A stretch of 64,000 nucleotides of DNA from Lottia gigantea (taxonomy: Eukaryota > Mollusca > Gastropoda > Lottiidae): contig NW_008710662.1 in the NCBI RefSeq assembly GCF_000327385.1, forward strand, positions 879,354-943,353. Reading direction: 5' to 3'. Shown one piece after another: positions 1-13,900 of the stretch. Position 1 is the stretch's first letter, and every line of letters starts with the position of its first letter. Both the position numbers and the translations under genes were made by a program. Under the pieces are notes generated by a model that saw nothing but the letters and a program-made list of their open reading frames with translations, was not told the DNA's origin and made no database searches.

Positions 1-299
1 GTTAAAATCACTTATTTAAACGCTGTACTGAACGAGCTATTGATTCTATGCTCTTATTAAGAATTAATTTATCTTAACTACCATAAATAGTAACAGTTAG
101 ACATCTTTTTCAAGTTTTTCATTATTGCCTAACATGTATTGAAATGTTTTAGAAACAGATGTCTAGGGGCAGACAAGCCTTCGCAGCCCAGTTTCATAAA
201 GTTCCGGTTGTGTTTAGTGCCTCAATCCCTCTCGATTAAACAATACACGTAATAAGTCCATTTATTATGATGGGTTTTAAATCCTAACCACCCCACCGC

Positions 300-657
300 T
301 CCTACCACCCCAACCGCCGAAACCGCTAATAAAACTTTGCGATAAAATTAGTATTGTTTATTTCAAGGATCGCAGATTCCACTGCGAAACGAAATATTTT
401 TAATTTGGCGGAATTTTTGCTTACGCCAATATTATGCAATCACAATTTTTTTGAAATTTGAAACGAAACAAATCAATTGACTATTACTTGTATTGTATTT
501 GGTATTTTTCTTCCGAATTCTATGATTCGATAATACTGACGTCACCAAAAAGCCTGCAAATTGAAAATGTGCCGTTTCCCAGTATGAAATCTGCGATCCA
601 TAAAATAAACATACTTATTTAACCGTAATTTTTATCAGCGGTTGGGGCGGTAGGGCA
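300..657. repeat. Foldback (MITE-like) element, family C
   Basis: The ends are inverted relatives: CCTACCACCCCAACCGCC near 300 pairs with the complement of GGCGGTTGGGGCGGTAGG-like sequence near 640-655. A second inner pair is AGGATCGCAGATTCCA near 367 against the complement of GAAATCTGCGATCCAT near 587-602. No coding sequence inside. The size and long imperfect arms fit a non-autonomous DNA element; no target duplication was confirmed. Confidence 0.6.
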
Positions 658-837
658 CAGTGTCTATTTACCATGGCAAAACGTGGCACTTTTAATCAAT
701 ATTTGATTTTATCAAGTAGAATAGAATTTCCGGTGTGACTATGTGTCTGCCCATTATATATTTTTTAATTGTCTATTTCTTGCTGATAATGATTACTGTT
801 ACTGGAATGAGCTGTTATTATAGGCTCACAATATGTT

Positions 838-1500
838 CTTTATTGATACTGTATTGACTACTTCTGATAAACAACTGCTTGTATCCATGAATTAAATTTG
901 TAAACATCAGTATATATACCAGGATGTTTTAAATCTATAATAACAAATAACATGATATTATTGATACTGTATTGACTACATTTGATAAACAACTGATTGT
1001 ATCCATGAATTAAATTTGTAAACATCAGTATATATACCAGGATGTTTTAAATCTATAATAACAAATAACAGGATATTATTGATACTGTATTGATTACATT
1101 TGATAAACAACTGATTGTATCCATGAATTAAATTAGTAAACATCAGTATATATACCAGGATGTTTTAAATCTATAATAACAAATAAAATGATGTTATTGA
1201 TACTGTATTGACTACATTTTGATAAACAACTGATTGTATCTATGAATTAAATTAGTAAACACCAGTATATATACCCGGATGTTTTAAATCTATAATAACA
1301 AATAACATGATATTATTGATACTGTATTGACTACATTTAATAAACCACTGATTGTATCTATGAATTAAATTAGTAAACACCAGTATATATACCAGGATGT
1401 TTTAAATCTATAATAACAAATAACATGATATTATTGATACTGTAATGACTACATTTGATAAACAACTGATTGTATCCATGAATTAAATTAGTAAACATCA
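838..1500. repeat. Tandem array, about 118 bp unit, about 5.6 copies
   Basis: The unit begins TATTGATACTGTATTGACTA and recurs near 840, 958, 1077, 1196, 1314 and 1434 with few substitutions; each copy ends around AATAACATGATAT. Non-coding minisatellite-like array. Confidence 0.9.
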
Positions 1501-1517
1501 CTTCTTGCAATGCATAC

Positions 1518-1884
1518 CTGATCATATCTTCACAATATCAATGTATTACGACTCTGTCTGATACCTTGGCATCTTTTGGTCATTTTCTTGTATCAAATGT
1601 GTTTATTTAGCGTTTAATTGGATTGTACGCTAGCTAAAACAGTCAATCAGATCCCTCGACCAGTAGTTGTATGCTTAGCCATGCAGTGCTTCGGTCGAAA
1701 ACTCTGATTGGCTGAATTCGCTAGCGTTCAATCAAATCAAATTGCTGCATTTACTAACTTCAAAGACTTGCCTAAAGATGTCAGGGTATTATTTAATCGT
1801 ATACTTTGACATTGTGTAATACATTGACATTGTGTAATACATTGACATTGTGTAATACATTGACATTATGAAGATGATCTGATC
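1518..1884. repeat. Foldback MITE-like element, family B copy 1
   Basis: Nested inverted repeats. The outer arm is GATCATATCTTCACAATATC near 1519 against TTGACATTATGAAGATGATC near 1861. The inner arm is ATACCTTGGCATC near 1561 against GATGTCAGGGTAT near 1779. A relative lies at about 50137-50431. An 18-bp unit (TTGTGTAATACATTGACA) is repeated about three times at 1812-1865 inside the right arm. Confidence 0.65.
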
Positions 1885-1910
1885 TTTCTAAAAAATATTA
1901 GTAATCTTAC

Positions 1911-4900
1911 CAGCACACCCTATACCCCAAGATATAATACCTTGTAAATACCATTTACCATCTGAATATAATGATACTAATGGTCCACCGGAATCACCCT
2001 GCAAAATAATATTAATCAGTATTACCAGATCTAGGTGTTGTAAAAGATCGCGGTCCTAGGTATTAAGGGTGCGATGCTGGAATAGGAAGAGAATAAGAGA
2101 TTATGCTATTGTACCAGTCAGTAATGCACGTCGGAGTCTCGTGCAGTTGCAGGCTGTACACGTACACTCGACTGTTCTGTTGGAATTGTTAAAAAGAATG
2201 ATAGCAGTATTTTCCTCATCGCTCACTGCTTGCATCTGAAATACTCATACTTTTCGCTTTTCTATAATATATAATATAAGCTATCGAATGATATGGTGTG
2301 TGTTACTTACATGACAGGCATCGATATGTTGACTTGTATAACCAGCACAAAACATAGAATCTAAAACTCTACCATTATAATGATTAGTACTATTACATAG
2401 TGTTGTATTTAATACCGGTACCATAGCTTGTTTTAAGACATCGGGACAACATGTATCTTTAATCACAATTTAATTAAAAATAAATTACAATTTCGTTTTA
2501 TTATTTATTTATTTATTAATTTTTTTGGTCTCCGTTGAAATGTAAAAAGCGTATTGTTGAGGTTCATTTCAACCAATGAAAGCGCGTAATGCAGTATCCA
2601 TGGGATATTGGTGGGATAGCGAACCCAAAGTAGAGCAATATTATGATGAATTAAGAAACGATACCCGCTTGTAAACGTGATTCTGATTGATGGACGTGAT
2701 TGGCTGCTATAAATAGCTTGTAGCGTCATCAGTACGCTATAAATCTGGTATAAATCTATAATTTTGGTATAAATCTCGTTAGATTACAATGGAGACAAAA
2801 AAAAAGAAATTTTAATCAAATCAGTGACACAGTATGATTTATCTAACAAAAATATAATTTTATGGAATTTGACAGGGTATTCTTAAAATATAATTACAAT
2901 AATGCATATTCCCATCAGAAGCGTTAATTTAGGGCCACCCCAAACTACAGAAATTGGTAAGGTTTAATATTCACACAGAAAGGTATTTGTATTTTTGTGT
3001 CATAATCTGTTAGCAAATTATACATACCAAAAGAATCTCCCCAACCTGTAACATAACAATTCTGACCAATACGTTGCGGTTGTGTTGGTAGACAAATGGT
3101 ACTAATACGACTCGTCATATTAACTGGTTGTTTTAAACGTAATAAAGCTATATCATTATAAGATGTATGAGAATTATATTGTGGATGTATTATAATATCA
3201 GCTAAACCAATAGCCTCTACTCCCTTCTCGGCCTGCATTAAATAATGTTTACCAACTCCTACTTGCCATTCTCTAGGTATGATACTCCTAAATTTATTGA
3301 AAAAAATCATATCATCAGCAAACACCTACATGTATATGCTACACTTTTCTTTCTTTATTGAAGACCATGTAATGTCAATATTGCGTTACATGATTTTTAG
3401 CAATTTATGAGCTTGGATTGGTGCTATTCATAATAGGATACTTTACTTTTTTTAATCTTTTACAAATGGCCGTGGTTATTCGCACCGCGATGGTACAAAA
3501 ATGGACATTAAAAACATATGACCATCCCTACCTAACCCTAACAATCTTGACAATCAAAATGGCTTCATGCTTGAAAAACCAAAAACTATGGCCCATTGAA
3601 TTCGTTATTATCCGTACCGTTGTTAGCAGCCAAAGAGATGACACATCGTGACGGCGCAAATAGTCAGTGCGTTTACAAATGCTACTTAAAGAAATGCATT
3701 CCGTGGCTAAAATTTTGGTATTAAAACTGTGATCGAAAGAAATTTCCAGTTTAACTAAGCTTGGCCTCTCGTCAAGATATGATAGGCTGTTACTTACACT
3801 CCAAAGCAGTGAGCTGCAGTGAGTACCCAGTACGGATTCAGTAAGCTTCCACCGCACATAAATGCTCCTTTGTGTGAAACAGTTGTCTGCCATGGCCAGC
3901 TACCTCTTATTGCTTCTTCTCCACCAACTACACGATGTTCTTGAAGAGTAGCTTTGATGCTGGGACGACCGCATGTTTCGTTGACATCTTCAAGAAAAAT
4001 ATTTTATCAATAAATTTATCATAACCCATTAACATTTAGCTAAAAAAACGATGTTGATGGAAAGTGGCTTGGTTTCTTTTAAACTCGTGTGCAACATACT
4101 AAAGAGCGGCAAAAATATTGTTCGTTAAGTACGTAGGAGTAATCTTCAATTCCTTTCTTCCGAATGGCCTAAAGACCTTATAAATCTCGCTATATCAGAG
4201 CTTGGACCAAGATATCTTCAAAACTAGCCCAATATTCGCTTTTGGATGAGATATTGTCACGTTTAGGGCCAGACGTTTTTTATGGGAGTAGTTTGTATCT
4301 ATTAAAGCTAAACCATTAAGACATTGCCGGATATTCTACAATATATCTCTGCGTACCAACACGGTGCCACCACAGAACAACCGAGGGTAGGATTACCCTT
4401 CTTCGTACAACTCGGAGGAGTCTATCCTGCGGACATTGTAGAATATCCGACATTTTAATGGACTCGTTATTTCTTCAGCTTGGTTCAAATACCAATAACC
4501 ATGGTGAAAATTCTCAAAATCTATCGAGAAAAAATGAGTCTGGGCAGCTTAAATGTGACATTATATGTCTGACCCTAAACGTGCCGATACCCTAACGTTT
4601 ATCACATACGGGGAACGGGGAGGAACCCGATTTGTCGGAATACTTTAAGCCTATATACATAATTAATCTAGACCATTACCAACCACAAAATAATTCATCT
4701 GTTTTATCAGCACAGTCTGTTTTGTTATCACATACTAAAGATCTATCTATACAACTTCCATCTATACATTTGTACTGGTCTTTAGTACAGCTAGCTGAAA
4801 AGACAAATGGTATTAGTTTCACAGCTATTACTGTGGGTGTCGACAGCAAGACAGAAATTTGTACGCTTTCGATATCTGGTACTCTTTTGAAATGTTTTCA

Positions 4901-7900
4901 GTGAGTTTTCAGATAAATGAAATAATTAGGCTCAAATTGTTATACATAAACATATGACAACTTTAATTGAAGTACATACAGATGCTCGAACAATGCTATT
5001 TGGTATAAAACCAAAACTTGATGGTAACACGTTATTTATTTATTTTTCAATGACAGTAGTTGATTGATATACGAACATGAAATAGATTACCAATGTTTTC
5101 CATGGTATGGTATGTTAGATTGAATCCAATACCACTAACAGCTCCATCAGACACAAATTTTACATACACTGTATTAGAATGAGTCGTAATATCTCTCGGT
5201 AGTCTAATTCCACAGTATTTTCCTAGTATTGTTCTATTTCCTGAAGAACCATCCCAGAATTCTACATGATCATATTGACAGCTCTCTTCGTATTCTGTTT
5301 CAAAGTCTGCGAATATCAGCCGCAGGACTTTGCCTGGTGTCGTTGTGATCTGCCACTGACATTTCAGATTCGGACTGTAGTTGGTATATCCAGTAAAACC
5401 AATAGAAGTCAGAATCCCTGATTCAGATTTAAGCTCCACAACATCTTTCGGACAATGGTAAACTGGTAATGTTGGCACAGTCACTACAATAAAAAAAAAG
5501 AGAAAAATGTCAACGGATCATATTCAGTTTACAAGGATTGAGACGTATTTTACCACTCACACAGCAACATAGCAAACTTTAATTTGCGGAAACACTTGAT
5601 GCCAGGCTGCGACTCGGTTTGTCAACTCATCATTATTTTTAAGGAATAGGCCCAACCATCAAGTTAATATTAATCATTTTGTATTATTCAGTGACCAATA
5701 ACGTCGATAGCCAACTATTAGAAATCATATGATATGTAAATCTTTTACATGGAAGGGGAAAAATTCATTTTTTGAGCGTTACTGTTTGTATAATAGGGCC
5801 TATAGGTAGACGAACGTTATGATTATGACGTCAAACAATTAAAATACTTAAAATAATAAAATAACGTCAAAAGTCACAGAAAGTTACTTTCTATAAGACG
5901 TGTTTACAAGTTTCTCTGCATTTTGTCGATTTTATTACACTAAAGGTAACTAAATATATGTTTTAGTTGTAAAATGTTGAATTCATAATGCATGTACAGT
6001 ATGTTTGATTGATTCTGACCCAAAAATTTCAATAATAGCTCGTGATAACGGTTTCAAATGCGGGTTCTAGCGTCAAAAACAGGAATAGCATTTTAAGTTT
6101 TCTTTTAGTTCTATTAGTTGATTAAAAACTTAATTGATTTCGGCAAATAAATTCTCTATATAAAGGCTTACACTTTTATTTGTCGACGTTCGTGCATGAA
6201 TGAAATTGATTTTTAGGAGTATTTCGGCCGTGTTTGTTAAGATACATACATACATATATATAATGCTATAGTTTTAGATATTCCGCTTTTTTTGCTCACA
6301 TTATTTTGTGAAAACTATACACCCACATCTAGAGAAATGTGCCCTTTAACATATCTGAAAGTTTTAACTAAAAAAAAGTTCAACAGTTAATATTTAAAAA
6401 CGTTACTCAAGGTTTTTAAGTTCGTTATGCTTTATGGAACTTAATTAACAATTAGTACTCTCCGTTTTTAATTAACCCTTTTAAAACAAATTCAAATTCA
6501 ATTCAAGAGGATACATAGATGTTATTAGCATACTTTATAAATATTTTCAGTTATAATTTACGACTTTTTTGATAATGAAAATGTTTTACCAAAAAAGCGG
6601 AATGTTCCTTTAAAATAGGCACAGGATAGTATTTCGGCATCCGTAAATTTTACGACAGTTCACCCATATCTTATGTTTCATACAATCACGAACTGTTCCA
6701 AACACTAAAACTAACCCTAAAATAACAAAAACCCATTCCTCCCTTAACCTAATAGATTTTATATTGTTACGACAGGCTACTCATAGAATATGTTGTTTGT
6801 TGTAATAGACTGTCGTAACAATAGTCACTTCCATTGAAATAATGACAAACGCCTGCTTTATATATTCGAAGGAACTTTTATGTACCAGAATTATTGCGAG
6901 TTGAGTGGGATATGTCAAAAGAATCCAAGAGCGAAGGGTTCGGAGATTAATTTTTGGTAAAAAGGCTATTCATTCGATGTTGAACATTTTTCAATTGCGA
7001 AAAGATGCACCCGAATCTAGAAATTTTTGCCTTTATACTATTTTCTCATTGGAAATTTGCCAATTTCAAGTGTCAAGTTGCAAAATATTTATTTTTCTAT
7101 CGTAGTATGTTGAAGCCAACATTACAGTTGCCAATAATCAGCAAAATACCTTTACAAATAATGGTAATAAGAAGACTTTAAATCTTTAACAATAATTTGA
7201 GGGAGACTATCATTTGCCGATTATTTGAAGACATCTTCAACAGTCGTTTATGTGCCGATTTCGCTAAATGCGATAGTCGCCCGCTCTCCTAAAATCATTT
7301 CTAAAAGATAATTTTTCGCCTTTTTCGGGTGTTGATTTGGGTATTGGATACTTCTTCAGAAGTACTAGAATTGCACCAAAATTGCACAATCCCAAACAAA
7401 TATACTTCAAACTAGAAATTTCACTTCTTTTTCTTTATATTATGTCTTTTCAACATATGGCGGAGTATTTCATTTCAACGATCAAACGCGGATAATTCTG
7501 TACACACACGGAATTGAAGGCTCAGATTTTGTCGGTGAACTGTGAACTTAGTTAAAATATTCCCACATTTTAGAGCCTTCCTTGAAAAAGAGTTGTATAA
7601 ATCTTATTTTCAAAAAGCGATAATTTTCGTGAAAATTTCATTCAAAAGTAAGACTAATGGCGTAGGTCAAAGTTCAATTTGAGCATTATGACGTCAAACA
7701 ATTAAAACACCTAAAATAATAAAATAACGTCACAAGTCACAGAAAATTACTTTCTATAAGACGTGTTTACAAGTTTTTCTGCAATTTTTGCCGAATTTTC
7801 TTCATTCAATCCAGGTAACTCGTCATTTTCATTATTTAAGAAGTATATTTCATATGATCCATCTGCACTGGTTCGAAATTTCATTTCAAAATGTAAAAGA

Positions 7901-10900
7901 AAGGTCAAATTTAGGTGAAATTTATGAGAATATTAATTTTCTGTGTTAACAAGCTTTCACAAATATGTTTTTTATTTGGCAAATTATATTTCAATCTTAA
8001 GCAAAAGCTTCGAAAACCCTATGAAGAAATCTAAACTGCTGTAATTTTCAGACAATGTTAAAATTTTGAATGCATAAGTTGGTAAATTTGTTCATAAACC
8101 AATTGAAATCGTTGTAACATCGTGTTTAATGAATTGTAATGTTGAGCCTCTGTCGCCCCAGTTCATACATAGTCTGTAAAGAATGTGAAATCATACTGTT
8201 TTTTTCCGCTGAAAAGAGATATTCTTAAACATTTTCCTGATGCTCAAGAAGACAGTTTATTCATTCGCCAATACTACTTTTAAATCATATCTTTATTCCG
8301 TTACTTTCTTTAAACATGTATTTTATTTGCTTTCAGAAATGGTTGTGGTACCTAGAGATGATTATGACTGTATGTCATATCAAGTTGATTCTACTCTTGA
8401 TGATTCAAGAGCTCGGGTTGTTGGAGACCTGAAGCAACTCAAAGAAGGTAATAACATTTCAAATACCAAAGCTTTCATGTGTTTATATGCTAAACATCTT
8501 CCAAAAGAAAATCCATCAAATTTTTTTTTGATCACAGAATACAGATCGACTTATTTAGATTTTTTACTTTCTAATACACTATTTTGAAATCAAGATATAG
8601 TTTAGACTCAAAATTTGGTCGCAAATCTGGACGCATGTTTTCTAATTCCGACACCAATATCATCTACCTAATATAACCAATTTAGCTTTTCTTCTTGTTG
8701 ACACGCAAGTTATAAATTATATCTGGACGCATGGTTTGGTTGGATGGTAGATGAAAAGGTAACTTTCGCTTCTAGCGGATGCTGATATCGCAAACTAGGT
8801 AATCGTAGTAGTTGGTAGTTGGATTGGTTCAAATTGGATGATTCTGTGTTGTTGGTTTGGTTGTTGATACTTCGTTAGATCTGGTCGAGTCGAATGACAT
8901 GGCGGTAAAACTCGATCTCCTTCATTCATCCAAACTCGTTCTGATCGTGGTATTTCTTGTTGATTGGTAGTCGAATGGTTTGGTTTGATTTGGTTAGATT
9001 ATCGACGAATGGTTTTTGATTCCGACACTGTTATATATACCTAAAATAACCTCCAAGTACATATATAAATAAAATAATTTTTATTAATCTTGATCATACT
9101 CTTTTAATTATTGCAGGCTACAAGTACCAAGATGCCTTCAAAACTAAACCTAACTTTTTAGAAGTTTATATGGCTAGTTTGGATCAAGAGAATAATGGTG
9201 ACAAAGAAAATACTAAAGCCAAAAAAGGTAAATACAACAAATTATATGTGTAGTAAACTAACAGAGTATTTATAATATAATATTTATCATGTTATAGGTA
9301 AGAAGGTTGATATTAAACCTGACTGTAGTAAACTAACAGAGTATTTATAATATAATATTTATCATGTTATAGGTAAGGAGGTTGGTATTAAACCTGACTG
9401 TAGTAAACTAACAGAGTATTTATAATATAATATATATCATGTTATAGGTAAGGAGGTTGATATTAAACCTGACTGTAGTAAACTAACAGAGTATTTATAA
9501 TATAATATATATCATGTTATAGGTAAGGAGGTTGATATTAAACCTGACAGTAGTAAACTAACAGAGCATTTATAATATAATATAATATATATCATGTTAT
9601 AGGTAAGAAGGTTGATATTAAACCTGACTGTAGTAAACTAACAGAGCATTTATAATATAATATATATCATGTTATAGGTAAGAAGGTTGATATTAAACCT
9701 GACAGTAGTAAACTAACAGAGTATTTATAATATAATATTTACCATGTTATAGGTAAGAAGGTTGATATTAAACCTGACTGTGGTAAACTAACAGATGGTA
9801 TAACAGAAGATCTAGATGATGATACTGTTAGTAAAATGTATGATGATTTACTACTACAACTTGGTTTTGGTGAAGGACAATCTCTACCAATTGCTGATTA
9901 CAAAAATCCATATAAATTTGGTTATTTATTAAAAGGTATGTGAACAAATAAACAATCGTATTTCAACATTGGCACAAAAATATCATTCCAGTGAAAAGTT
10001 CCACTTCTTGACAGATCATATTATTTCTCATGGTCAACATGAGACAAAGATTATATTTAATAACAGAGCGTAAACATTTCCCCCTCAACTAAAATTGAAA
10101 ACTCCTCCTTTTTTCCGAAATTTCAAGTCAAAGAACTTCTTACTGTGTAGGAATTGTCTGATGGAAAGTTGTTGATAAAATGAATACAGTTGGGTTGATA
10201 TATGTTATATTTCTCATTGCAGTCAAACCATCAAGACCCAAGCGATGCAAGGCTGGATTCAGAAGAGCGTTAAAAGCCATTAGAAATGTTTTAACCAGAC
10301 CATTTTTAATTTGCCGTAACAGCAAGATCCAACCAAATAGTGAAAAATAAACTGGATCTATGATATGATGATAAGAACTATGGACTGACTGATAACGAAG
10401 ATCTCATACTACTATGATATATTTTATATATTCCTTATTGGATTTTTACACCATTTTGCTTTTTTGGCAAATATATTTTGTATTTTTACAATTGTTAAGT
10501 TTGGGAAGAATATATCAATATTTTGGATACTTAGTTGTTCTTTGTCCCTGATATGCGATATAGATATGCTTGATTTCGGAGGGTACGAGGAGTGATATCT
10601 GGATTTGCATTCTGTTATTCCAGATCAAATCGTTTCAGAAAGTGTCACATGATAATAACTTGACCCTTACTCTTCGTGTTTGAGGCCAATTATTATTGAT
10701 GTACAGACTAAAGACTAAATGAATAGGAATGTTTTGTTAGACCTTAAAGATCTCCCTGCAAAAGTACAAAAGCAGCCCTTTTTACACCAAAGAAAATATA
10801 CGATCTCGCATGTTTATTTGGAGCTGTGGTGGACATTAAATAATAACAATAATGTATTCTAATTTATGCTTCCTTGAAATCTTCGGTCAAACTCTAGATT

Positions 10901-13900
10901 AAGTGAATTGTAAATTTGACTTACCTGGTGTCATTTGAAGATACTGCAATATGATGCCTTTCCCTTCAATACTCTGATCGGAATGAAACTTAATGAACAT
11001 TTTATTGGCTGTAGCTATAACACTAGCTGGTAAATCTTTACCACAAAACGTAGCTACCATTCTCGATACTTCGCTATCACCATCATAGAAGGTTAGGTAA
11101 TCTTTCTTACAGTCTGTTGACGTCTCTAAATGAAACGATTCAAAATTGACAATAATATTGGCCCCTGGTTCGCCTACAAGTAACCATTGACAGTTCAAGT
11201 TTGGGAAGTATTCACCGTTTAGTTGATGAGGTAGTGTAATAGAGCCTGTTGAGGCATTGAGATAAAGCACGGACCCACAAGCAGTATTTCCGCTCTGTCC
11301 ACTTGGAAGTGTCTGGTAATTACTTGATGCTGGTGGTGAATCTGAATTTGGGAAGAATGTTTTCGCGGTTGATGAAACTGGACTAATACGAGATGATGTC
11401 AGAGCTGGTCGAGCTGTCATCAGGTGCTGACGTGTACTAAGTGGTGGTGATGAAATTGAACTTTGTCTGGAAGGCATCGCAGTTGATGGAGTTGTCTTCT
11501 GGTCTTGGTGGGTATTTGGCGTTACTGATGAACTTGATATTGGAAGAGATGTTATCGTAGCTGACTGAGTTATCTTCTGATGCTGGTGTGTATTTGGCGT
11601 TACTGATGACTTTGATAGAGATGGTATCGAAGCTGTTTTAGTTATCGCCGAATACCGGTGCGCAATTGACTGTATTGATGAACCTATAGTTAGATTGGAT
11701 GTTGTCGATCCGGTTTTCGTCTGACGAGATGTTGTGGAAGATGCAGAAACTTTTGACACAGTTGCTCTATTTCCATTGGCATTTGAATCTTCTGAAAATA
11801 ACAAAACAACATTGTCGTCTTATAATTACAATTTCCAATTCATTATAATTGTATTTACTTGTTACTCTTATCAGAATATACATCTTTAAGGGATTGTAAA
11901 GAGGTTTTCTAAATTTTCAATGTGACGTCTGACGTTCCAACAATTCAACTAAAACTAAGAGTTCAGTAATTGCGAAAGTCCTATGTAATACAAGTACTAA
12001 CGTAATTAATCACTTAGTTTTAGTTGACTGCAGGAGCCACAGACGCCTGATCGAAAATTGGAGTGATGCAAATTGATGCTATCTAGAAAACCTCTTTAAG
12101 ATCCCTTTTCAATAAAAGTAGAAGAGATTATATATTATGTAATTGTGTTAAAAATATTCGCAACAGCAACAAAGCGTTACCAAATCAGCATTTTCAGACA
12201 TAAAGTTTCGTGTTACCATTGCCATCTTGACCTGTTCCGAAGTTCAGTGTGATTAATTGCAAGTATGCGAAGATGGGAAAGATCAACGAACCTGAATGCC
12301 AAGTCAAAACAAATCCAGACTGTGTATTTTGACTATCAGTGATAAAATCAATTCGTATTTCATTTGTATAAGTTGGTATTGATTGACGGTGAAGAACTCC
12401 ACAATATCTTCCTAATTAATTAACAAAACATTGCATAAATAAAACAATTATTGCATAGAGTCCATGTTTTATACATGTAAAACAGCTTTACCCAGACAAA
12501 ATAATGTTTTCACTGGCTATGTTGCAACAGGAGAGGGTTGTGTGTTAAGATTGGTTGGTACATGAAATTAATATAACAAATAAAAGGAAACAACTTATTT
12601 AGAATTTATCGTCCAATTGGCCTTTTGGGTGGCACCAGGATTGGTTGAATTCTTGCAACAGGTCTACAATAAAAGTGTCTCTGGCTATAAGGTAATAATT
12701 CTCCATTCTACGTCATATATTGTTATAATTACCGTATAGTCGTTTATGTGTGCACCTCCCTACTTCAAGAAACAATCGGATGATAACTAATTTCAAGTTC
12801 AAGTTTAGGTGTTATTAACTAATGATCGTTACTTATATAGAATATAAGGCGATCATTATAGATCATGTAATACCATTGTTTCTAATCATATTAAACATAC
12901 CAATGTCAACACCCTTACCACGTGCACAGCACTTTCACGCGTATTTTGCGGTTCGTAAAGACCAATATCAGCGAAAAAGTACGATGGACCCATACGACTG
13001 CAGCAAAGGAGTTGGTAGGTCATAACATAGCATGCATGTTCTGGCCAGTGATTGTACTTATCAATCACAATGATGTTAAAATTGGATACATAGGCCAATG
13101 AGTGATCAATCACAATGATTTAACATTGGATGCATTCACCTAGGGGTTGATCAGTCACAATGATGTTAACATTAGATACATTCACCTAGGGGTTGATCAA
13201 TCACAATGATTTTAATATTAGATACATACGCCGATAAGTTGATCAGTCACAATGTTAATATTGGATACATACGCCAATGGGTGATCGATTACAATGATCA
13301 TTACATCATTTGATACATGTGTCATTGAGTGATCCATCACAATGATGCTAACATTGGTTGCACGAACCAAGGGGTTGATCAGTCACAATGATGTTAACAT
13401 TGGATACATGCACTAAGTGGTATATCAGTTACAATGCATTTAACATTGGATATATACGCGGAGAAGAGTTGATCAGTCACAATACATTTAAAATTGGATA
13501 AATGCTCTAAGGGGTTGATCAATTACAATGCAGATAGCATAGAATACATGCGCAGGGGAGTGTTGATCAGTCACAATGGCGCATACCTACATGTACTAAT
13601 ACGTACTCTATATAGAAAACCATGATGAATACTTGATGTATACTTACCAATAGGTTGATTTGTCACCACGTCATGAAGAGAAAGATAATCATAGTGACAC
13701 CCTTCTGCTACAGTCCCTTCCGTATCGAGATCTAAACCCATTATTAACCACTGCAATACAAACAAAGGACTTTGTATATTGCTTTGATCACTATAAGACT
13801 ATACCATTATCAAGAGTATCATGAGCACATTATCATATAACGTTCAGTCAAATTAATCTAAAACGTCAGCAAAATCGAATAACATTATATTAAGGAAAGA

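Larger units (their letters stand above)
1..1910. other. Non-coding left end, repeat-rich
   Basis: No convincing exon is seen. It holds a foldback element (about 300-657), a tandem array of about 118 bp units (838-1500) and a second foldback element (1518-1884). The missing terminal exon of the protease was looked for here on the minus strand and not found. Confidence 0.6.
5484..10924. other. 5.4 kb protease intron hosting a nested gene
   Basis: Intron between the CUB3 exon and the CUB4 exon of the minus-strand protease. It contains the plus-strand nested gene (8339-10350), two promoter/first-exon-like duplicates (5826-5945 and 7689-7814) and a TIR-bounded repeat (6280-6605). The rest shows no exon I can support. 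Confidence 0.7.

Noticed and set aside
1-1910. Terminal exon of the minus-strand protease
   Set aside because: No PGVYT-like coding stretch with an acceptor was found; repeats occupy most of the interval.
3528-3545. CCTACCTAACCCTAACAATC-like telomere-type string
   Set aside because: Only about two imperfect units; not a telomeric tract.
3418-3893. Open frames on both strands around the protease exon at 3798-3987
   Set aside because: They run through an exon-intron boundary of the protease and share no homology I recognise; only the spliced exon is supported.
12822-13113. Small overlapping open frames in the minisatellite of the protease intron
   Set aside because: Short, on both strands, inside a tandem repeat, with no domain or splice coherence.
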